From Marinobacter antarcticus (GTDB lineage: Bacteria > Pseudomonadota > Gammaproteobacteria > Pseudomonadales > Oleiphilaceae), in the NCBI RefSeq assembly GCF_011049865.1, contig NZ_DRGY01000152.1, forward strand, positions 23,034 through 87,033: a stretch of DNA of 64,000 nt, written 5' to 3'. The notes beneath the pieces were generated by a model. That model did no database searches, was not told where the DNA came from, and worked only from the letters and a program-made list of their open reading frames with translations. Positions 31,830-42,215 of the stretch are shown piece by piece; the first letter of the stretch is position 1, and the number at the start of each line of letters is the position of its first letter. A program made the position numbers and the translations under genes.

Positions 31830-33006
31830 CGGCGAGCGTTGCTTGCGTCATGATGCTTGCCAACACATTACACGTCTTATCAATTTCTTCGTGTCTTAAC
31901 GTCGGGTGAACTAAAAACATCAAACTGATCTCCCCAAGTTCGTGAGCAACAGGCAACGGTGTTTCCGGTCGCCAAGCTGTACCTTCAAATGCTTTCTCAA
32001 GATACACCTCAGAACAAGAACCTGAAAAGCATGGTACTCCTGCGTCTACAATCGCACTCTGTATCCGATCACGGCTCCAGCCCTCTGCCAACCTTTCAGG
32101 CTCTATAAAAACGTAGCACTTATACGCGGCATGTTCGACATCAGCGGATATGGTCGGTACCCGCAAGCCGGGCAACGCTCGCGCACAATCCCAAATCGCT
32201 TTGGCATTCCGCTGGCGCGCTTCCCGCCACTGCGGCATACGGGAAAGCTGAATACGCCCTATTACACCCTGCATTTCCGTCATACGCCCGTTAGTTCCGA
32301 AGCTCTCGTGCAACCACCGAAAACCTGGCGGATGCTCACGCTCATAAACAGCGTTCCAGCTCTTACCATGATCTTTAAACGACCACATGCGTGACCACAA
32401 GTTACGATCATTACAGGTAACTGCACCACCCTCGCCCCCGGTGGTCATAATCTTGTCCTGGCAAAATGACCAAGCACCGGCGTGACCGATAGAACCTACA
32501 GAACGGCCTTTATATCGCGCCCCATGAGCCTGGGCGCAATCTTCGATGACAAACAGATCGTGCTTCCCGGCCAGATCCATAATTGGATCCATATCGCAAG
32601 GCCAACCTGCAAGATGCACGCAAATCACTGCGCGGGTTCTATCGGTCACAACAGCAGCAATGCTTTCAGCGGTTACATTCTGGGAGTCTGCATCGACGTC
32701 CGCAAAAACCGGAACAGCCCCAGCCAGAACAATGCTGGATACTGATGCAAGAAACGTTCGGGAAGTGACCACTACCTCGTCGCCAGCACCGATGCTCAAA
32801 CCTTGTAAAATCAGATCCAAAGCGACCGTACCGTTAGAAGTTGTTATGGCGTATTCGCTATTTGAAAATATAGCGAATTCCTTTTCAAACTCCCGACATT
32901 CCTGGCCTGTCCAGTAATTTACTTTATTAGAAAGCAACACGCGGGAAACCTCAGTCGCTTCTTCCTGAGTGAAAGATGGCCAAGGTGAAAAGGGAGCGTT
33001 TAACAT
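31822..33006 (-). CDS. PLP-dependent aminotransferase, DegT/DnrJ (PglE-like)
   Basis: FAIFSNSEYAITTSNGTVALDLIL; FCQDKIMTTGGEGGAVTCND. Confidence 0.9.
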   Translation of the reverse strand: MLNAPFSPWPSFTQEEATEVSRVLLSNKVNYWTGQECREFEKEFAIFSNSEYAITTSNGTVALDLILQGLSIGAGDEVVVTSRTFLASVSSIVLAGAVPVFADVDADSQNVTAESIAAVVTDRTRAVICVHLAGWPCDMDPIMDLAGKHDLFVIEDCAQAHGARYKGRSVGSIGHAGAWSFCQDKIMTTGGEGGAVTCNDRNLWSRMWSFKDHGKSWNAVYEREHPPGFRWLHESFGTNGRMTEMQGVIGRIQLSRMPQWREARQRNAKAIWDCARALPGLRVPTISADVEHAAYKCYVFIEPERLAEGWSRDRIQSAIVDAGVPCFSGSCSEVYLEKAFEGTAWRPETPLPVAHELGEISLMFLVHPTLRHEEIDKTCNVLASIMTQATLADV

Positions 33007-33059
33007 CTTTGAATCCTTAAAAAACGAAATATTGAAGCCCCGACAAGACAAGCCAAAAT

Positions 33060-33686
33060 TCAGATCGAAAGAGAATGAGCGGGATTGCCTATCATAGTTG
33101 AACCTGCAGCTATATCTTGAAGCACGACTGCGCCCATGCCAATGATGCTATTATCACCAACACACACTAATTGCCGAAGGCTTGCGTTGGCGCCGACCCA
33201 AACGCTATTACCCAGTCTAACACCACCGGCTAAAATCGCTCCGGGACTGATATGACAAGCACAGCCCAGAATACAATCGTGCTCAACCACGGCATTAGTA
33301 TTCAAAATAACACCGGCACCAACATTGGCTCCAGCGTTCACAACAACTCCAGCAAAAACGACCGTTCCTTGTTCAATTGATGCCCGTATACTTACAGTAG
33401 CGTTAGGATGCACAACGGAGACAACTCTACCTCCTTTTTCAATGAGTAAATCCAGCTTTTCCCAACGTATAGTGTTATTGCCAATACCTACCAGAACACC
33501 TTCAAAGTCAGAGAGACTCCTCAAGAGATCACTAGTCGTGCCAATAACAGTCCAAGGGCCATTATCTAAAACAGTTGGCCAGGCATCATCAAAAAATACA
33601 ACATCTTGCCAGCCTGCCGCTTCCGCAGCATCGGCTACAACCTTTCCGTGGCCACTGGCACCGAGTATGGCTAGACGCCCAAGCAT
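33060..33686 (-). CDS. NeuD/PglD-family sugar O/N-acetyltransferase
   Basis: LAILGASGHGKVVADAAEAAGW; left-handed beta-helix hexapeptides. Confidence 0.9.
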   Translation of the reverse strand: MLGRLAILGASGHGKVVADAAEAAGWQDVVFFDDAWPTVLDNGPWTVIGTTSDLLRSLSDFEGVLVGIGNNTIRWEKLDLLIEKGGRVVSVVHPNATVSIRASIEQGTVVFAGVVVNAGANVGAGVILNTNAVVEHDCILGCACHISPGAILAGGVRLGNSVWVGANASLRQLVCVGDNSIIGMGAVVLQDIAAGSTMIGNPAHSLSI

Positions 33687-33729
33687 TTATATTTCCTCAA
33701 CGCGAAATTAAGATTCCAAAACCTGAACT

Positions 33730-34329
33730 TCAAGAGTCTGAACTGCCGGTAAACTTACTCATCGTTGCTTCGCCTTCACCAGTAATTCCATCTCTAACCA
33801 AAACCTTTTTGACGGTCAGAAACAATATTTTTATATCAAGCCAGAAGTTGCCATTATCCACATACCATACGTCCAACTTGAACTTTTCGTCCCAGGAAAT
33901 AGCATTACGACCGTTTACCTGCGCCCATCCCGTCACACCCGGGCGAACGTCATGACGTCGGTACTGTTCTTTTGAATAAAGCGGAAGGTATTCCATCAAC
34001 AATGGGCGAGGACCAACAAGGCTCATGTCACCCTTAAGCACATTCCAAAGCCCTGGCAGTTCATCCAGACTCGTTGATCGCAGAAATCGACCGAGAGAAG
34101 TCATTCGTTCCGAATCCGGTAATTGGTTACCAAATCTATCAACTGCCTTATTCATGGTGCGAAATTTGATCATCTGAAACGGAATACCATTTTTCCCTGG
34201 ACGAGCTTGGCAGAAGAAAATGGGTGCGCCAAGATTGAGGCGAATGGCCAAGACCAAAAGAAAAAGCAGTGGTGAACAAAGTACCAAGACTGGCAGTGAC
34301 AATACTAAATCAAACAACCTCTTGAACAT
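33730..34329 (-). CDS. Bacterial sugar transferase (PglC-type initiating phosphoglycosyl transferase)
   Basis: MFKRLFDLVLSLPVLVLCSP; KFRTMNKAVD; RSTSLDELPGLWNVLKGDMSLVGPRPLL. Confidence 0.93.
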   Translation of the reverse strand: MFKRLFDLVLSLPVLVLCSPLLFLLVLAIRLNLGAPIFFCQARPGKNGIPFQMIKFRTMNKAVDRFGNQLPDSERMTSLGRFLRSTSLDELPGLWNVLKGDMSLVGPRPLLMEYLPLYSKEQYRRHDVRPGVTGWAQVNGRNAISWDEKFKLDVWYVDNGNFWLDIKILFLTVKKVLVRDGITGEGEATMSKFTGSSDS

Positions 34330-34330
34330 C

Positions 34331-35554
34331 TCAGGTTCCTTCAAACAGGATGTCTTCAAAGTCTTTGCAGAGCTTTTCGTAAGACCTATTACCTAACAGC
34401 CACTCTCTCCCGAGCAGCCCTATCCGATCACGCTCATCGTTTGACATAGATGCATATCTCTTGAGCTCACTCACAAGAGCCTTAACATCCCCAGATGGGA
34501 CGAAAGACCCGCTTCCTGCCTCCGAAACCATTGACGGGTAACCAGAGTAAGAAGCTACAACAGGCTTTCCAGAGAACATGTAATCTATTAACTTGTTTAA
34601 AGATTGGCCGTACGCCCACACCTTTGAGGGGAAGGTGGAAAAATACACAATGTCACACAGAGAGAGAACTGATTGAACTTGGTTTTTAAAGACCTTGGGG
34701 GCGAAGACAACATTAGGTAAATCTCCGTATTTCTCTATATATTCTTGCTTTAAAGGGCCATCTCCCACAACAACGAATTCAATATTGCTTTCATCTTTCA
34801 TTATCTCCGCTGCTTTAAAAAATACATCAAGAGCATTAGTAATACCAATAGTTCCTGTATGTACAATTTTTAACTTTTCGCTCGAAAGATAGCTTTCGAT
34901 ATATAAGTCATCTAGAGAGCTAGCATTAACCAACTGTTCTTCAAAAACTCCCATAGGAACGCAGTACACCGGGGCCGCTATCTTGGTTACTTCCTGAACA
35001 TGTTGTTGTAAATTTGGCATGGTTCCGATAATGGCATCAGATTTTTTATAGCCAAGCCTCTCGACAAATGACAAGAAGTATACTAAAGGATTGTTTGGGC
35101 TGACACCGCCTTCTTCAACGATGGTTAAAGGCCAAATATCGCGAATTTCAAAGATAAGTCGACATCCATATTTTCTTTTCAGAACCAGACCATTCAAAAT
35201 CGTTAACAGTGAGAGGCTTGAAACAACTATGACGTCAGGCTTAGGAATTTTGGATTTATCCAGCCAAAACAATCCCCACTCAAAGTGAAACCAACTTAAT
35301 ATTCTAAAGATCGACTTTGCTACGCTATATTTTAAAGTTCTTATCCAGATTACAGTTACACCATCAATCGATTGTTGTAATGTTTTTAGGGCCAACTCCG
35401 GCATCTTCGCCAGGCGATTAGAGTCGGAGGTGATAACCACTGGCTTATATCCAAATTGAGCCAAACCAGCTATAAGAAACCATCCTCGACCACCCGGTGT
35501 TGACTCTGACTTTGATTCAAAATACTTCGATATATACCAGACTACCTTAGTCAT
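34331..35554 (-). CDS. Glycosyltransferase family 4
   Basis: LKIVHTGTIGITNALDVFFKAAE, GT4 C-terminal fold. Confidence 0.85.
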   Translation of the reverse strand: MTKVVWYISKYFESKSESTPGGRGWFLIAGLAQFGYKPVVITSDSNRLAKMPELALKTLQQSIDGVTVIWIRTLKYSVAKSIFRILSWFHFEWGLFWLDKSKIPKPDVIVVSSLSLLTILNGLVLKRKYGCRLIFEIRDIWPLTIVEEGGVSPNNPLVYFLSFVERLGYKKSDAIIGTMPNLQQHVQEVTKIAAPVYCVPMGVFEEQLVNASSLDDLYIESYLSSEKLKIVHTGTIGITNALDVFFKAAEIMKDESNIEFVVVGDGPLKQEYIEKYGDLPNVVFAPKVFKNQVQSVLSLCDIVYFSTFPSKVWAYGQSLNKLIDYMFSGKPVVASYSGYPSMVSEAGSGSFVPSGDVKALVSELKRYASMSNDERDRIGLLGREWLLGNRSYEKLCKDFEDILFEGT

Positions 35555-35569
35555 AAAATCAAAACCACT

Positions 35570-37384
35570 TTAATAGAGCCGAGGGATGGAGTTAACAATC
35601 TTAATTACATCCGTAAAATTCAAATCGAGCACGTCTAGATACCATCGTATATTCTCATATCGAGGCTGATTTTCATCGGCGACCAATTCGATGGCCCGGT
35701 CACGGGTTATTTGTCCCTCACGGATTTGATTACTCCTAAACGTATCGTGCTCTGTGAACCCCGCCACCAGATAGTAGATATAGTTATAAAATGCGGCGGT
35801 ACCATCGCCAATACGCCATGTAGTATTAGTGTCCACCGCTATTTCCCAATCATACTCATCAATTAATGTACGATCAATTAACTCTTCATCCCAACGCCAG
35901 TAATCGAATATGTGATAGTAGTCTTTCTTTTCGGTAAAGCTTCGATGGTACTCACCAGAAAGAGTATCCCAAAGTGAAGAGTTGAAATACCCGGGACTTT
36001 TAATCATTGCTTTGAATCGAAGTTTTTGATACTCGAGCTGCTTCTGCCAACCATGACTGTAGACTCGCTCCTCCTCAAAGTCAGGCGGGACACCCAGAAA
36101 CCCCGCTTTGAAATGGGTAACTTCAAGTGGATTTACACCCCAGAGGTTAAGATCAATACCTGTCTGTTTTTTAACAGATTCAACGTGCCTAAAGAAATGC
36201 TTATCACCAGCCGTCAGAATACTTATCATCCCCAAGTGTGGCGCCTTGAGCCACGCTTTAAGGTTCCTTTTAATATTCTCTCGCTTTTTGATAATATCAT
36301 CTGCGATGATGATATTTTCAACTCCCAACTCGGCACACATCCGACTAATATTTCGCCTTCCAAGGTCTGTAACCATACCCCAATCATAAGTATAAGTGAT
36401 TGGGGTCATACCAAGCTCTTTAACTATCAGATGAAGACCATAGCAACTGTCCCGACCACCAGAGAACGGAACAATACAATCGGGAGCACCATCACGGCGG
36501 TACTGCTTTAGCAGGTCAAAAATTTCTTTCTTCGGCTTAGGCACATTGCGCAGTTGGTAATTATTGCAGTAGTTACATACACCCTCTTGATCAAAAGTAA
36601 TGTAAGGCATTGTTTCCGGTAAAATACATTTTGAGCAACGTTTAAGCTCAGGTTTAGGATAAAGCAGTAACGCCTGTTCCGAGTCGATTTGAGAAAATTT
36701 TGGTATTAGATTGACTCGGTCGTCTTTATTTTCTTTTAGCTCGATTTTTTCATTTATTGGAATATCAACATGTACTTCGTCATTGATGACTTTTTTAACT
36801 TTCTCACACTCCAAAACGGAAAGTGGATACTCTTCGGATGAAAAATAAAAGTCGCTATTCTTATAGCCAATGTACAGACTGCCATTATTCGAAAATACCA
36901 CCATTTTCCCAAGCTTGGGCACCACAATTGCTGCCGAAATCACACCTTTACATAGCGCAAAAACTTTTTCGGAAACACCAATTAAACTACCTGTTTTAGC
37001 GATGTGCAACTCCGCAATAGCGGCGATAACCTCTGTATCAATCTCCTGATGCCTAGTTGCTCCTATTTCATCCCAGACAGCCTCATCGTTAACGACAATA
37101 CCATTGTGAATAACACAGATGCCATTTCTGATCACCGGCTGATTATCGCCAAGACCATTGGTTATCAATCGGCTGTGCCCCAAGGCAACTCTGGCGCCCT
37201 TAAGTTTCACCTTCTGCAGTAAATCTTTGATGTCACTGCCTGCGCGATAAATCTGGTACTCCGAGTGTTTAGCGAGCATAAGCCCACTTGAATCACGGCC
37301 CCTTTGTCTTGCGTGCTCTGCAAGAAATTTTAAATCCTTTGCGTCAACTTTAGTTAAAGAAGAAATTCCAAATATTCCACACAT
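35570..37384 (-). CDS. Fused class II glutamine amidotransferase + WbpG/PP-loop N-acetyl sugar amidotransferase-like protein
   Basis: N-terminal MCGIFGISS (Cys2 nucleophile); middle CSKCILPETMPYITFDQEGVCNYC; PP-loop PFSGGRDSCYGL. Confidence 0.85.
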   Translation of the reverse strand: MCGIFGISSLTKVDAKDLKFLAEHARQRGRDSSGLMLAKHSEYQIYRAGSDIKDLLQKVKLKGARVALGHSRLITNGLGDNQPVIRNGICVIHNGIVVNDEAVWDEIGATRHQEIDTEVIAAIAELHIAKTGSLIGVSEKVFALCKGVISAAIVVPKLGKMVVFSNNGSLYIGYKNSDFYFSSEEYPLSVLECEKVKKVINDEVHVDIPINEKIELKENKDDRVNLIPKFSQIDSEQALLLYPKPELKRCSKCILPETMPYITFDQEGVCNYCNNYQLRNVPKPKKEIFDLLKQYRRDGAPDCIVPFSGGRDSCYGLHLIVKELGMTPITYTYDWGMVTDLGRRNISRMCAELGVENIIIADDIIKKRENIKRNLKAWLKAPHLGMISILTAGDKHFFRHVESVKKQTGIDLNLWGVNPLEVTHFKAGFLGVPPDFEEERVYSHGWQKQLEYQKLRFKAMIKSPGYFNSSLWDTLSGEYHRSFTEKKDYYHIFDYWRWDEELIDRTLIDEYDWEIAVDTNTTWRIGDGTAAFYNYIYYLVAGFTEHDTFRSNQIREGQITRDRAIELVADENQPRYENIRWYLDVLDLNFTDVIKIVNSIPRLY

Positions 37385-37433
37385 AGTAAAACTACAACCT
37401 TTTCACTCAGAGATTTCACAGATAGCCCGATTA

Positions 37434-38546
37434 TTATGTATGGTTCGGGCTAAAGCGCGGCGTCAAAAAATCGGGTATATGATCGGCTTTTATGGCTTCT
37501 ACAATTCGTTGCGAAGCCTTTCCTCCGCCATACAACTGCTTCGTATCTTCAACCTTCCGCCCATAGTTTTGCAGTGCTGCAGTTACAATTTTCTGCGTAT
37601 CCGAACCAACCAACTCATTAACACCAGCCTCAACCAGTTCGACCCATTCAGTCTGATCGCGCATAGTCACGCAGGCTTTACCAAAGAAAAACGCCTCTTT
37701 TTGTACTCCTCCGCTATCAGTTAATACCAACTGGCAGTGGCTCAAAAGCCAAATCATTTCAAAATATCCTATAGGATCAACTAGGTGTATTTTTAACTCC
37801 AATCCATGCTGGCTAATAAGTCTGCGGGTGCGGGGGTGCAGCGGCATTATAACGGGTGCTTGTTCATTGTGGATCTGGTTTAGCGATTTCACGATATTTG
37901 CTAGGCGTTCGGGATTGTCCGTATTTTCGGCACGGTGGAGAGTCGCAAGGATGAAATTTTCCGGAAAATCACCGACTGCAGGGGCTGCAGCGTTTTCCGC
38001 AAACAACAAGGCGGCGTCCTGCATCACGTCCCCCACCTGAAGCACTTTCGCGGGTTTGTCAGTAAAGCCTTCCTTTTCTAGATTTCTGACGGCAGTATCT
38101 GATGGGCAAAACAACAGATCACTAATCTGGTCAGTAAGAATACGGTTGATCTCTTCGGGCATCTCCATATTGAAGCTCCGAAGGCCCGCTTCTACATGGG
38201 CAACGGGAATGTGGAGCTTGGCCGCAGCAAGCGCCCCGGCCAAGGTAGAGTTGGTATCACCATAAACCACCACGCGGTCGGGTTTAATTTTCAGCAGGGC
38301 GAGCTCAATTTCCATCAGCATTCGGCCAGTCATTTCGCCGTGACCGCCCCCGTGTATATCCAACTGAATATTAGGCCTGGGGATACCTAACTGGTTAAAG
38401 AATACGTCCGACATATTTGCGTCGAAATGCTGGCCGGTATGAAGCAAAATTTCTTCAATGCCATCGGTTTGTTGAATGGCGCGAGAAACAACGCTGGCCT
38501 TTATGAATTGAGGACGGGCTCCAATGATCGTAAGGATTCGTTGCAT
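37434..38546 (-). CDS. wbpI: UDP-N-acetylglucosamine-type 2-epimerase (WecB/WbpI family)
   Basis: TIIGARPQFIKASVVSRAI...LLHTGQHFD; VYGDTNSTLAGALAA; LTDSGGVQKEAFFFGK. Confidence 0.88.
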   Translation of the reverse strand: MQRILTIIGARPQFIKASVVSRAIQQTDGIEEILLHTGQHFDANMSDVFFNQLGIPRPNIQLDIHGGGHGEMTGRMLMEIELALLKIKPDRVVVYGDTNSTLAGALAAAKLHIPVAHVEAGLRSFNMEMPEEINRILTDQISDLLFCPSDTAVRNLEKEGFTDKPAKVLQVGDVMQDAALLFAENAAAPAVGDFPENFILATLHRAENTDNPERLANIVKSLNQIHNEQAPVIMPLHPRTRRLISQHGLELKIHLVDPIGYFEMIWLLSHCQLVLTDSGGVQKEAFFFGKACVTMRDQTEWVELVEAGVNELVGSDTQKIVTAALQNYGRKVEDTKQLYGGGKASQRIVEAIKADHIPDFLTPRFSPNHT

Positions 38547-38555
38547 ATAGTGTCT

Positions 38556-39662
38556 TTACTCAGCCAGTGAATTATAGAAATCGAGAAGCTTCTGTTCTTC
38601 AATACCCCAGTTAAACTTCTCCAACACCGCCTTCTGACCGTTGAGACCCATCTGCTCTGCTTCCTCGGGGTAAGTTACTAGATAGTCAATCGCTCCGGCA
38701 ATGGCCAGTGGATCGAGTGGATCGACGCAAAGGCCACAATTATTGCCTTCGATGATTTGCTTCCAGAGGGGAAAGTGCGAGCCAATAACCGGCACACCAG
38801 CACTCATGTACTCGAACATCTTATTCGGCTGGGCATCGATATGGTTCGGCGAAGGCAGAAAAGTCACCAAACCGCCTACACAATAGGAAAGAAGGTCACG
38901 CACTTCTCCTCGTCCTACAAAGCCATGCACGTCCACTTGTTTCCAGCCCTGATCAATCTGAGCTTCTTTCTCGTCAGCCAGATTGCTGAACTTGCCAGCC
39001 AACTGCAAACGGGCGCCAGATTGAACGCGCCCCATAGCCTGAACGACCTGCAAGATTCCTCGAAGCCGCCCGATACCCCCAACATAAGCAACCTGCTCCT
39101 CCTTCTTCGACCAGTCCACCGCTCCACTAGAAAGCTCGCCTAACAATGGGTAGTTATTAATGTCTACCGAGCGCACACCCATGGCGGTATACTTATCACG
39201 AATGTAGGGAGTTGCGGCAATCACCGCATCCAGCTTGCGGCAAACCCAACGTTCGTATACCGCAAAGGTTTTCGACAGCAACCACAGCGCGGGCTTGTTT
39301 AAATAAGGCTTGCCCAATAATTGCTTGGAAACATCCTCATGAGCGTCGAAGATAACTGTTTTGCCCTGTTTTTTTAGCTTCAGACCAATAGGAAGCAACT
39401 CTGGATCGTGAAGATGGTAAACCTCCGCATCTAACTCAAGCGCTTTCGCAAACACCCGTCCGGGTGCATTGCGGATTCGATCTAAACGGCCTTTTGAAGC
39501 ACCGACATCGCAGATCGCAATGCCGTTTTTGGTTTCAATGCCCTTACCGTCCGCTACGACTAAGTAAACGGTATGACCATAATTAACGAGAGAGGTACAT
39601 TCCTTAAGGAAAATTCGAGTGTCGAAACGGGGATGAACAGAGGTGAGATGGACTATTTTCAT
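38556..39662 (-). CDS. Glycosyltransferase family 4 (WbpH-like)
   Basis: [38 protein letters not shown]. Confidence 0.88.
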   Translation of the reverse strand: MKIVHLTSVHPRFDTRIFLKECTSLVNYGHTVYLVVADGKGIETKNGIAICDVGASKGRLDRIRNAPGRVFAKALELDAEVYHLHDPELLPIGLKLKKQGKTVIFDAHEDVSKQLLGKPYLNKPALWLLSKTFAVYERWVCRKLDAVIAATPYIRDKYTAMGVRSVDINNYPLLGELSSGAVDWSKKEEQVAYVGGIGRLRGILQVVQAMGRVQSGARLQLAGKFSNLADEKEAQIDQGWKQVDVHGFVGRGEVRDLLSYCVGGLVTFLPSPNHIDAQPNKMFEYMSAGVPVIGSHFPLWKQIIEGNNCGLCVDPLDPLAIAGAIDYLVTYPEEAEQMGLNGQKAVLEKFNWGIEEQKLLDFYNSLAE

Positions 39663-39701
39663 TTGACGTCGAATTGCTCCTTTCACCTGACGAGTATCAG
39701 T

Positions 39702-40853
39702 TTACGAGTAAACCTTGATTCTTTTTCCGGTCATCCGAGTAACGAACGACTGAAGTCGCTTCAAGAATTTATACTTCTTTTCCCAAGTTGCAAATTCATT
39801 ATATTCATGAATCGGAGCTTCCATCAACTCGTTAAACTCTGCGCGATTGATACGTAATTTTTTACAGAAGTAGGATATATCTATTTCAAGCTCGTCATCA
39901 TTATAGAGTGGTTCTTTCATTTTTGTAAGTGCATCTTCACGCGTCATTTGCCCCGAAACTATCAAGCTCGAATAATGCGGCCTTCTTTTATCATAACCAA
40001 ACTTAGTCGGAAGATAATAGTTCTGGAAAAATTTGGTAAACAAAGACTCTCCGTGTTTACGAGGATAAGGTTTGTATCCAACAGTTTTTTCAAGCTCAGC
40101 CAGCGCCTCAATTTTGTCGTAAGGCATGTAATTTAACGGCCGTACTGTGCGCATTTTTTTTATAAACGGGTACCAAATATAACATTTAAAAAAACTTATA
40201 GTTTTATATTGTCTGAGCTTCCTCTCGCCAAAACGACTATGTATTGCGTTCAAGTTAATCGCATCCATAGCGCTGCCATGCCATGCCTTTGGAAAAATAC
40301 CTTCCGTTGCCAAATTACCTCCGGATAAAATGTAACGAATCCGATGCTTAGTAGCAAAATGATAAAGGCTAGCAAAAAAAATATGGTCTTGGGGCACATC
40401 CTGGTTAGCAACTCCTGCCCGCAAATAGGCGAGATGCAAATCCCGCATATCCTGCCAATCGACGACATGGGTGTGTAAATCAAAATCACAGTGTTTGACT
40501 ACCGCTTCTATATTTGCGACCGCAAGCTCGCTGTTCCAACCGGCATCGACATGCATTACAAGTGGGCGCAAACCTAATTCCTTTACCCTCAGCGCAAGAT
40601 ATGAACTATCAACACCACCACTCAAACCAAGTATGCAATCATACTCCTGATCTTTGCCTGCGGCTTTAATATCCAAAACGGCTTTTTTTAGTAATTCTTG
40701 TCCCTTCTCGTTTGGAAACCAATTTTTTCGCGAAACACTTTCGAACTCAACACAATGATTACACACCCCATCTTGACTGAATTCAATTTCGGGGTCTGAT
40801 GTATCCATAACGCAACTGGAACATATCTGAACATAGTCACCGCTTGAAGTCAT
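39702..40853 (-). CDS. wbpG: N-acetyl sugar amidotransferase, WbpG family
   Basis: CSSCVMDTSDPEIEFSQDGVCNHC; LGLSGGVDSSYLALRVKELGLRPLVMHVDAGWNSELA. Confidence 0.92.
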   Translation of the reverse strand: MTSSGDYVQICSSCVMDTSDPEIEFSQDGVCNHCVEFESVSRKNWFPNEKGQELLKKAVLDIKAAGKDQEYDCILGLSGGVDSSYLALRVKELGLRPLVMHVDAGWNSELAVANIEAVVKHCDFDLHTHVVDWQDMRDLHLAYLRAGVANQDVPQDHIFFASLYHFATKHRIRYILSGGNLATEGIFPKAWHGSAMDAINLNAIHSRFGERKLRQYKTISFFKCYIWYPFIKKMRTVRPLNYMPYDKIEALAELEKTVGYKPYPRKHGESLFTKFFQNYYLPTKFGYDKRRPHYSSLIVSGQMTREDALTKMKEPLYNDDELEIDISYFCKKLRINRAEFNELMEAPIHEYNEFATWEKKYKFLKRLQSFVTRMTGKRIKVYS

Positions 40854-40910
40854 AAATTATCCTAATGAACGTTGGTAATTACTTTAATTAGCTATTCTCG
40901 AAATTAGACA

Positions 40911-42215
40911 TTACTTTCTAGCGTTCAGGAAATTTCCATAGCCATTGATCGACGCCAAAATAAAGATAATACCCATTCCAGATGAAACAAGTACAGTAGT
41001 AGCATTTTGCTCAACGACAAGAATACCAAATGCAAAGCCGATAAAAATGAACAACGGGTTTTTTCGGCATGAATAAATCGAATCAACAACTCCCAAAAAA
41101 CTTACAACAACGAAAGTAATGAATAAGTACGCCAAGATACCGCCAGAAGCCAACTGATACAAAAATGTATTTGTATTAGCATTAAGTCCTTCGTGACCCA
41201 AAAAGCTTTCTCCGACAACAAAACTGACTGGTCTATCAGAAGCAAAACCATTCCAAATGCTCCAACCAGACTCGGCACCATTCGATATAAATTCAAAGTA
41301 AGCTGACACCAAAAAAGGTGGGACTGTAAAAGCTCTTCTAATAATATAATCGGCAACAAAAGAGTAATTAAAAAAGTAAGTCTCTAACAAAAAAACTAAA
41401 AAAGCACAGTAAATGGCAAATAATAAAAGATTTAGTGCTTTATTCAAGTTATTTTTTCCATAATAAAAACCAACTAAAGCTGATAATATCAAAATAAACA
41501 AGGGGGCCTTCACGCCAATCAGGTAGAAGAAAGCCAACCAACAACTGAAAGCAATAAACAACCACAAAATACGGAACTTTAAACCTGCGAAAAACGCTAG
41601 CATAGGAATAAAGCCGTTCATAACCCAAGAATTTAGGTAGGCGAAAACTGATCCTGTGGGGTATAACTCGCGGCCTTCCAAACGGCGAATGTAAGACGTC
41701 GCCATATCAAATCCTGCCGACTCTGTAGGATTGAAAAGTCCAAAAAAGACGACGGCCAAACAAATGATCAAAGCTATGCCAAGGACCATCCAATTGCCCA
41801 GCAATTTTGGAATCCGCAAAGGATAATGTAAAGCAATAACACCTACGCATCGAACGAGCAGCAAGGGAGTTAACAGCACGAAAAAGGAAATCCAATATAT
41901 ATATGTATCATCAAACCCCCTCATAGGATATAAAACTGAGTAGGGAAGGAGAACGAACAGCGAGTGGAAAATAACAAAAAAATCAGAAGGTTTTACAATG
42001 ACTTTCGATGAAACAATAAAAATTATCAATAGAGAGCTCATAGCATTTACGATATACTCGAGCTTAAATGAAAATGTAAGATACCCAAAATATGCATTAG
42101 CTTCGGCTAACTGAAGATAATATGCCATCAGTATCCCTAATGGAATTAAAAAGAAGCCGGTCAAAATAAATAGTTTTGTGGATAAATTTTTCATCGAAAC
42201 AATTGGCTTATACAT
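40911..42215 (-). CDS. wzy: Polytopic membrane protein, candidate O-antigen polymerase
   Basis: About 10 hydrophobic segments, position within the O-antigen cluster, low family conservation. Confidence 0.6.
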   Translation of the reverse strand: MYKPIVSMKNLSTKLFILTGFFLIPLGILMAYYLQLAEANAYFGYLTFSFKLEYIVNAMSSLLIIFIVSSKVIVKPSDFFVIFHSLFVLLPYSVLYPMRGFDDTYIYWISFFVLLTPLLLVRCVGVIALHYPLRIPKLLGNWMVLGIALIICLAVVFFGLFNPTESAGFDMATSYIRRLEGRELYPTGSVFAYLNSWVMNGFIPMLAFFAGLKFRILWLFIAFSCWLAFFYLIGVKAPLFILILSALVGFYYGKNNLNKALNLLLFAIYCAFLVFLLETYFFNYSFVADYIIRRAFTVPPFLVSAYFEFISNGAESGWSIWNGFASDRPVSFVVGESFLGHEGLNANTNTFLYQLASGGILAYLFITFVVVSFLGVVDSIYSCRKNPLFIFIGFAFGILVVEQNATTVLVSSGMGIIFILASINGYGNFLNARK

